Source of the DNA: Fibrobacteria bacterium GUT77
GTDB lineage: Bacteria > Fibrobacterota > Chitinivibrionia > Chitinivibrionales > Chitinispirillaceae
Direction of reading: 5' to 3'
Assembly (NCBI GenBank): GCA_001462255.1
Contig: LIUJ01000031.1
Location: 1-11,896, forward strand
DNA: 11,896 bases
The translations under genes and the position numbers were made by a program. This document shows, in pieces, positions 7,794-11,896 of the stretch (the stretch's first letter is position 1; each line of letters starts with the position of its first letter). The notes under the pieces were generated by a model. The model made no database searches. It was not told the origin of the DNA and saw only the letters and a list, made by a program, of their open reading frames with translations.

Positions 7794-8103
7794 CGGCCCC
7801 GGCGACCGTTAACCGTCCGCGACGGTCATTGTCCGCCAAAACCCGAACCTGCGAACCAATAGCTACAATATATAAATATATTTAAGAGACGATACAAAAT
7901 CAAAATTTAATAAAAAAATTGAGCGGAATCAATAAAACATTCCGTGGGCAAATACTATATTTAATTTATAAGTACATTTATAAGTACGTTAAATTCGCAA
8001 TCTCCGGTACCGGCGTTGTTGGCCGGGCCTGTTATGCGGAGGATTTGACCGGCTATCCTTGCCGGATAGCGGAACACCCGGAACTTTAACAATCATATCG
8101 ACC
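7794..8103. promoter_or_regulatory. Divergent control region between the TPR gene and hisH
   Basis: No gene is seen here. From left to right it holds: a small hairpin ACCGTC-CGC-GACGGT (7812-7826); a very AT-rich tract (about 7862-7990); an inverted repeat CGGAAT/ATTCCG (7924-7929 and 7939-7944); a perfect 12-bp tandem repeat (7964-7987); and a GC-rich hisH leader. The leader carries CCGGTACCGG (8004-8013), a stem CCGGC/GCCGG (8010-8014 and 8022-8026) and a stem GCTATCC/GGATAGC (8052-8058 and 8064-8070). A hisH promoter should lie in the AT-rich part, with TATATT at 7956-7961 as one candidate -10, but no good -35 goes with it. I see no His-rich leader peptide, T-box motif or terminator. Confidence 0.45.
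7964..7987 (+). repeat. Perfect 12-bp tandem direct repeat
   Basis: ATTTATAAGTAC occurs twice head to tail (7964-7975 and 7976-7987) with no mismatch, about 117 bases before hisH. The position in the AT-rich promoter tract suggests a regulator-binding site or duplicated -10-like TATAAG elements. Function is inference. Confidence 0.7.
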
Positions 8104-8712
8104 ATGAACAAAATCTCTATAATCGACTACAAAGCCGGAAACGCCCCAAGCGTAATGCACGCCGTGGCTCGGCTCGGACACGAGGCGGTTTTCGCCCGCG
8201 CCCCGGAAGACATCGACGGCGCGACGCGTATCATCCTGCCCGGCGTAGGTAGCGCCGGGGCGACCATGCAATCGCTACGCGAAATGGGGATGATAAATGC
8301 GCTGGAGGACGCCGTTCTACGCAAAAAAACGCTCTTCCTCGGTATATGCGTGGGGCTACAGGTGCTCTTTGAGCACAGCGACGAGGGCGACGCGGACTGC
8401 CTTGGCTGGCTCGGCGGCGGCGTCGTCCGGTTCGACGGGTCAAAGGTCAGGGTTCCGCAAATGGGGTGGAATCAGGTGAACTTCATACGGCAAGCGCCCG
8501 TCAACGCGCAAAAAGACCATTTTTATTTCGTCAACTCTTATCACGCTAAGCCCGAAGACGAGTCTGTGGTATGGGGAACGGCGGACTACAACGGCGCGTT
8601 CACGGCGGCGATTCATAAAGACAATATCTACGCTACCCAGTTTCACGCGGAAAAGAGCGGCGAGGCCGGTCTGTCGTTGCTCAACGGCTTTCTCAATTTA
8701 AACGGCGGGGAG
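8104..8712 (+). CDS. hisH: Imidazole glycerol phosphate synthase, glutamine amidotransferase subunit
   Basis: HisH hydrolyses glutamine and channels ammonia to HisF for histidine biosynthesis. This 203-residue protein is a class I glutamine amidotransferase with the triad present: Cys82 in GICVGLQ, His181 and Glu183 in QFHAEKSG. PGVG at 46-49 forms the usual oxyanion-region turn and VPQMGWN at 117-123 the interface loop. Variations are DYKAGN instead of DYG(M/A)GN at the N-terminus and FHAEKSG instead of FHPEKSG. The ATG at 8104 places the conserved ISIIDY at residues 4-9. A TTG at 8059 would add 15 unconserved residues and overlaps a hairpin. No strong ribosome site precedes either. The stop codon is 8713-8715, and hisF begins 3 bases later, so the two are one operon. 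Confidence 0.93.
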
Positions 8713-8718
8713 TGACTT

Positions 8719-9510
8719 ATGTTGACCAAGCGTTTGATAGCGTGTTTCGACATAATCGACGGTATGGTAACGAAGGCTGTACGCTTCCAGGACAACATCC
8801 GCGTAGCGCCTGCGGGGGAGCTCGCCGGCACAATGTACGAGGAGCAGATCGACGAGCTGATATTCTACGACATCACGGCAAGCGCGGAAAAGCGCCGCAT
8901 CGACATCAAGACCGTTAAGGAGGTCGCCGGACGCGTCTTCATCCCGTTCACCGTAGGCGGGGGGCTAAAAAATTTGGACGATATGTATGAGGCCCTCAAA
9001 GCCGGAGCGGAGAAGGTAAGCGTCGACTCCATGGCCGTGCGGAACCCGCAAATCATCGCGGACGGCGCCAAGGCCTTCGGTTCGCAGTGCGTCGTGCTCT
9101 CCACCCAGGTAAAGAGGGCGGAAGGGATGCGGAGCGGCTACGAGGTGTACATAGACGGCGCACGGACGGCGACCGGGATGGACGCGATAGAGTGGATAAA
9201 GCGCGGACAGGATTTGGGCGCGGGTGAGGTGTGCCTAAACAGCATAGACAACGACGGCACCCTGAGCGGTTACGACATTGAGCTTATGAAGCTGGCGCAA
9301 TCCGCCGTTTCACTCCCGCTGATCGCCTCCGGCGGGGCCGGGCGGCCGGAGCATTTGAAGGCGGTCTTCACCGAAACGGAGACCCAGGCGGCCATAATAA
9401 GTTCCATGCTATACTCGCCCCGAATGGAGAGGAATTATCCCGTCAGGGAACTCAAAGAGTACCTGACGGGAAACGGGGTAAACGTTCGACCGATTCGGGC
9501 GACCCGTTGA
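8719..9510 (+). CDS. hisF: Imidazole glycerol phosphate synthase cyclase subunit, variant active site
   Basis: HisF is the TIM-barrel partner of HisH; it uses ammonia and PRFAR to make imidazole glycerol phosphate and AICAR. The 263-residue protein aligns without gaps to Thermotoga HisF through the first 130 residues. Catalytic Asp11 (ACFDIIDG), Lys19, Glu46, Asp51 (DITAS), Lys99 and the phosphate-binding GGG (80-82) and SGGAG (204-208) are kept. However, position 130, normally the second catalytic Asp in AIDAKR, is Gln in STQVKR; position 103 is Asp instead of Asn; and the Thr of LLTSIDRDG is Asn (174). The remaining barrel is ordinary, with RELKEYL near 243-249. GGGGAG (8707-8712) serves as ribosome site. 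It could be true HisF of a divergent lineage or an enzyme with a shifted reaction; pairing with an intact HisH favours the former. Confidence 0.88.
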   Translation: MLTKRLIACFDIIDGMVTKAVRFQDNIRVAPAGELAGTMYEEQIDELIFYDITASAEKRRIDIKTVKEVAGRVFIPFTVGGGLKNLDDMYEALKAGAEKVSVDSMAVRNPQIIADGAKAFGSQCVVLSTQVKRAEGMRSGYEVYIDGARTATGMDAIEWIKRGQDLGAGEVCLNSIDNDGTLSGYDIELMKLAQSAVSLPLIASGGAGRPEHLKAVFTETETQAAIISSMLYSPRMERNYPVRELKEYLTGNGVNVRPIRATR

Positions 9511-9511
9511 A

Positions 9512-9895
9512 TCAAACCTCCGTTTTCCACAACCCGTGGAGGTTGCAGTATGCGTAAACGGCGACGGGTTTGTCATTAGCGAATGAAAATTCCAACGACG
9601 GCTTTTCGCCCGCTTTCAGCGTTTTGCGCTGACCGCCGCGCTCCGTTTCCACGTAGATGAATTCGATATGGTGCGCCTCTTCCATAGGGTGCGCCGCGCT
9701 ACCTACGGAAACGCTTATGCCGCTACCCGTAGTTGTAACTACCGGGAGGTGCTTTTCGGCGCTCGCGTCTACGGTATTAGGCACGAGTTCTTTCATGTTT
9801 TCGCCGCAACATGAAAGCGGCGCGCCCTTATTGACGACCGCGCCTACCATGTTTCCGCAGTGCTTGCAGATGAAGAACTTTTGGCTTGGCTTCAT
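9512..9895 (-). CDS. dfx: Desulfoferrodoxin (2Fe superoxide reductase)
   Basis: This 127-residue enzyme reduces superoxide to hydrogen peroxide in the cytoplasm of anaerobes without making oxygen. Both iron centres are present. The N-terminal desulforedoxin domain has Cys10, Cys13, Cys29 and Cys30 (FICKHCG, LSCCG). The C-terminal superoxide reductase domain has Glu47-Lys48-His49 (AEKHLP), His69 (AHPM), His75, and Cys117 with His120 (CNLHG). Length is typical of two-centre (class I) desulfoferrodoxin. A full AAGGAGG (9904-9910) lies 8 bases before the ATG. It is convergent with hisF with one base between the stop codons. A TTGTTGGGTT motif upstream may be part of its promoter. Confidence 0.96.
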   Translation of the reverse strand: MKPSQKFFICKHCGNMVGAVVNKGAPLSCCGENMKELVPNTVDASAEKHLPVVTTTGSGISVSVGSAAHPMEEAHHIEFIYVETERGGQRKTLKAGEKPSLEFSFANDKPVAVYAYCNLHGLWKTEV

Positions 9896-9903
9896 GTGAA
9901 TAC

Positions 9904-9910
9904 CCTCCTT
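9904..9910 (-). promoter_or_regulatory. Ribosome binding site of desulfoferrodoxin
   Basis: AAGGAGG on the minus strand lies 8 bases before the ATG at 9895, the same arrangement as for the TPR gene, which suggests a high translation rate. Confidence 0.8.
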
Positions 9911-9942
9911 ATTTGGTTATTGTGATTTATTAAACCCAACAA

Positions 9943-9969
9943 AATTCAACGTTTGGCGTTTTCAAACGT
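9943..9969 (-). terminator. Hairpin overlapping the stop of the small gene, probable terminator
   Basis: ACGTTTG (minus 9969-9963) pairs with CAAACGT (9955-9949) around a 7-base loop. It is followed on the minus strand by TGAATTTTG, a weak T-run. The stop codon of the small gene (9964-9962) sits inside the hairpin. It would end the lipoprotein/small-gene transcript before the desulfoferrodoxin promoter. Confidence 0.5.
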
Positions 9970-10144
9970 CTATATCTCTCTCAAAAAACAGATGCGCGTA
10001 CCCCAAACCGTCCTCGATCATCCCCTCCGTGAACGCCCATCCCTGCCGCACCATATCGGCCGTTACCAAGTCTATCTCGTCAAAAACCTTCTTTGGGTTT
10101 CGCGTAAAACCCACCTTGACCATACGCTCGGCGCTCTCCTTCAC
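9962..10144 (-). CDS. Small conserved-looking protein of unknown function
   Basis: The product has 60 residues from a GTG at 10144, or 53 from the ATG at 10123 (MVKVGFTRNPKKVF). The GTG start lies 3 bases after the stop of the lipoprotein gene. The ATG has AAGGAG (10136-10141) about 12 bases upstream. The sequence has no signal peptide or membrane segment. It reads like a compact alpha/beta domain: a strand (VKVGFTR), an amphipathic helix (KKVFDEIDLVTADMVRQG), a turn, and a final strand (GYAHLFFERDI). The pattern of helix, GW, then a closing strand recalls small DUF4177-like proteins, but I cannot assign it. Coding is supported by the tight spacing, the sensible composition and the hairpin exactly at its end. 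Confidence 0.6.
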   Translation of the reverse strand: MKESAERMVKVGFTRNPKKVFDEIDLVTADMVRQGWAFTEGMIEDGLGYAHLFFERDIDV

Positions 10145-10147
10145 GGG

Positions 10148-10795
10148 TCACCACGCCTCACGTCCGTAGTTCGGTAGCGTGGGCGGGATAGCCCCTACGA
10201 GGCGACGCATACCTTCCGCCATCAACTCCCCGTCCGATACTCCCCTATCGTCGGAAACGCCCGTGCAAGACGCCCTCCACACAACGGCCCTCTCGTCGCG
10301 ATTCCATAACTCGCACACGACGCCGGCGTGCATGAACACGCTCTTGTCCACATTTGTTATGAGCGCCCCGGCGCGTAGCGCGTAAACCAGCAAATAGGGT
10401 TGCGCGACATGCGCCCAAAGCGTATCCATCGCCTTCACGCCAATGATATCCTCATCGTAGAGCTTGCCGTAAAACTCCGCCACAATCCGCCGGTCGACGT
10501 GCGCCGGAAAGGAATTTTCAAACTCAACGAAGGAGACGAAATTCATATCGGGACGCAACGCCCGTAGCTTCTTAACCACCGCGTCCGGTTCGAGATCGCC
10601 GTCGACGACGACGCCTCGCGGCGTCAAAAAGGGCAAAACGGCGACCCGCGCGTTGTTCAACTGACGCCCGGAAAAGTAAGGGTCGACATAACTCTGCGTA
10701 ACATTGTAGGAGACGCGCCCAAAGCAACCCCCCGCCGTAAGCGCCGATATCACGGCGATAACGGCGGCGCGCCTAAATTTACGGTATTGATTCAT
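10148..10795 (-). CDS. Probable lipoprotein, possibly CsgG/GNA1162-like
   Basis: The 215-residue product starts with basic MNQYRKFRR, a hydrophobic stretch and ALTAGGC, giving a probable though not classical lipobox at Cys24. The mature protein opens with NARVAVLPF (48-56), the strand found in CsgG, LpoB and GNA1162-type envelope lipoproteins. Later come PYLLVYAL (133-140) and the pair FMHAGVVCELW and AVVWRASC (154-177), again in keeping with that fold. Family membership is inference from pattern. The ATG at 10795 is chosen over ATGs at 10825 and 10810 because those lie within or at the edge of the predicted promoter -10 and add residues ahead of an already complete signal. No good ribosome site is seen. 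The small gene follows after 3 bases. Confidence 0.82.
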   Translation of the reverse strand: MNQYRKFRRAAVIAVISALTAGGCFGRVSYNVTQSYVDPYFSGRQLNNARVAVLPFLTPRGVVVDGDLEPDAVVKKLRALRPDMNFVSFVEFENSFPAHVDRRIVAEFYGKLYDEDIIGVKAMDTLWAHVAQPYLLVYALRAGALITNVDKSVFMHAGVVCELWNRDERAVVWRASCTGVSDDRGVSDGELMAEGMRRLVGAIPPTLPNYGREAW

Positions 10796-10816
10796 AATGT
10801 AAGCCGGCATACATAT

Positions 10817-10846
10817 AATATACATATTGGCCTATACGTTTATCAA
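10817..10846 (-). promoter_or_regulatory. Candidate promoter of the lipoprotein/small-gene operon
   Basis: On the minus strand TTGATA (10841-10846) and TATATT (10817-10822) are 18 bases apart, placed between the pyrG stop and the lipoprotein start. It predicts a very short leader of about 15 bases before the ATG at 10795 and so disfavours the longer start. Confidence 0.5.
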
Positions 10847-10867
10847 CAAAAGACGAACGACGCCGTT

Positions 10868-11896
10868 TCAAGATTCTCTAAGCGCCGCTTTCAAAAGCCC
10901 CAAGAAGAGCGGGTGCGGCCTATTGGGGCGGCTCTTGAACTCCGGGTGGAACTGAACGCCTACGAAGAAGCGCTTGTCGGGCAACTCTATCGCCTCCACG
11001 AGGGATCCGTCGGGCGACGTTCCGCAAATCGTCAGCCCGTTTTGTCGCAATATATCGCGATAATTGTCGTTTACCTCAAAGCGATGGCGATGGCGCTCGC
11101 TTATTTCTCCCCACCCGTAGAGATTGGCCAAGAGCGATCCCGGCACGGTCTTGCAGGGATACGCCCCAAGCCGCATGGTGCCGCCGCTACCCACCATACC
11201 CGTTTGCCCCGACATGAAGTCGATTACGCGATGCGGCGATAGCTCGTCGAACTCACTGGAGTTTGCGCCGTCGAGCCCGCACACGTTTCTGGCGTACTCT
11301 ATGACCGCAACCTGCATACCTAAGCAGATGCCGAGGTAGGGGATGTCGTTCTCCCTCGCGTAGCGGCAGGCGGCGATCTTCCCTTCTATGCCCCTGTCGC
11401 CGAAGCCGCCGGGGATTATCATCCCGTCTATACCGCGCAAAACGTCCGTCGCGTTTTGACCCATCAGGTTCTCACTGTCTATCCACAAAATGTTTACGCT
11501 CGCGGCCGTTTCAAATCCGGCGTGGTTTAGGCTCTCTATTATGGAAAGGTAGGCGTCCCGCAGTTTTATGTATTTGCCGACGATGGCGATACTAACCGTT
11601 TTTTCACGGATGCCGATTCTGTCCGTCATCAACTGCCACTCCCCCAAATCGGGTTCCGGGACGTCAAGCACTAGTCTCCTGCAAACTACGTCGTCAAACC
11701 CGTTTTTGTGGAACATCAGCGGCGCCTCATAGAGCGAGGACAACGTCATGTTCTCAATCACGCAGTCCGGTTTGACGTTGCAAAAGAGCGCGATTTTTTC
11801 CTTGATGCCGCGGCTCAAAGGCTCGTCGGCGCGGGCGATTATGATGTCCGGGGAGATCCCCATGGCGCGGAGTTCCTTTACCGAGTGCTGCGTGGG
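10868..11896 (-). CDS. pyrG: CTP synthase, C-terminal part (N-terminus outside window)
   Basis: CTP synthase makes CTP from UTP, ATP and glutamine. The visible 342 residues are about 63% of a normal protein of some 540 residues; the frame is still open at the right edge with PTQHSVKELRAMGISPD, a conserved segment of the synthase domain. The glutamine amidotransferase domain is complete: the oxyanion stretch PGGFGDRG, nucleophile Cys in YLGICLGMQ, and His and Glu in VQFHPEF, together with GGTMRLGAYPCK and ERHRHRFEVN, all hallmark CTP synthase segments. It ends normally at TGA 10868-10870. No clear terminator follows, so some read-through into the lipoprotein gene 73 bases later is possible, although that gene has its own candidate promoter. 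Confidence 0.97.
   Translation of the reverse strand, partial: PTQHSVKELRAMGISPDIIIARADEPLSRGIKEKIALFCNVKPDCVIENMTLSSLYEAPLMFHKNGFDDVVCRRLVLDVPEPDLGEWQLMTDRIGIREKTVSIAIVGKYIKLRDAYLSIIESLNHAGFETAASVNILWIDSENLMGQNATDVLRGIDGMIIPGGFGDRGIEGKIAACRYARENDIPYLGICLGMQVAVIEYARNVCGLDGANSSEFDELSPHRVIDFMSGQTGMVGSGGTMRLGAYPCKTVPGSLLANLYGWGEISERHRHRFEVNDNYRDILRQNGLTICGTSPDGSLVEAIELPDKRFFVGVQFHPEFKSRPNRPHPLFLGLLKAALRES

Noticed and set aside
7804..7827. GC hairpin (ACCGTC/GACGGT) as a terminator
   Set aside because: No T-run follows on either strand and it lies upstream of both divergent genes.
8059..8103. Upstream TTG start for hisH adding 15 residues
   Set aside because: The added residues precede a complete HisH N-terminus, and the TTG lies in the loop of a hairpin with no ribosome site.
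8719..9510. HisF/HisH pair as an LPS-type WbuZ/WbuY (HisF2/HisH2) system for sugar amidination
   Set aside because: The HisF here keeps DITAS, the SIDxDGT segment and most phosphate-binding residues of true HisF, and no sugar or amidotransferase gene is nearby.
9515..9544. Hairpin AACCTCC/GGAGGTT just after hisF as a terminator
   Set aside because: It lies in the coding end of desulfoferrodoxin, has a long loop, and no T-run follows on the plus strand.

Overview
The window holds eleven protein genes (one cut by the right edge) and no rRNA, tRNA, CRISPR array or transposase that I can see. Nine genes lie on the minus strand; only hisH-hisF are on the plus strand. The organism looks like a diderm (Gram-negative type) bacterium: there is one clear and one probable lipoprotein, an exported M48 protease with a TPR tail, and a giant exported TPR protein. 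The desulfoferrodoxin-type superoxide reductase points to an anaerobe or microaerophile. The HisF and HisH variants and the long TPR protein would fit Fibrobacterota or a related lineage, but this is an impression from memory and was not tested. Strong AAGGAGG-type ribosome sites precede several genes, and gene spacers are visibly AT-rich against GC-richer coding regions.

Region by region. 1-263 has no convincing gene; it carries the edge of a small dispersed-type repeat, a good minus-strand promoter with a palindrome near its start site, and GC-rich hairpins beyond ruvX. 264-3175 is a tight four-gene minus-strand operon: an exported protein of unknown function, an M48 metalloprotease with TPRs (BepA-like), a lipoprotein, and ruvX. 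3176-3297 contains a 10-bp-stem terminator. 3298-7737 is one 1479-residue TPR protein made largely of two diverged copies of a block of about 557 residues. 7738-8103 is a divergent AT-rich control region with a perfect 12-bp tandem repeat and several palindromes. 8104-9510 is hisH-hisF, whose HisF lacks the usual Asp at position 130. 9512-9895 is desulfoferrodoxin, convergent with hisF. 9962-10795 is a probable lipoprotein plus a small downstream gene ending in a hairpin, with a reasonable promoter in front. 10868-11896 is the C-terminal two thirds of CTP synthase.

How it fits together. HisH and HisF form imidazole glycerol phosphate synthase, linking histidine and purine metabolism; PyrG, the other glutamine amidotransferase here, makes CTP. 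The exported protease, lipoproteins and TPR proteins suggest cell-envelope assembly or quality control, but their partners cannot be named from sequence alone. I see no complete new defence or mobile system. The points most worth a second look are the altered HisF active site, the large duplication in the TPR protein, and the unknown exported proteins around the M48 protease.
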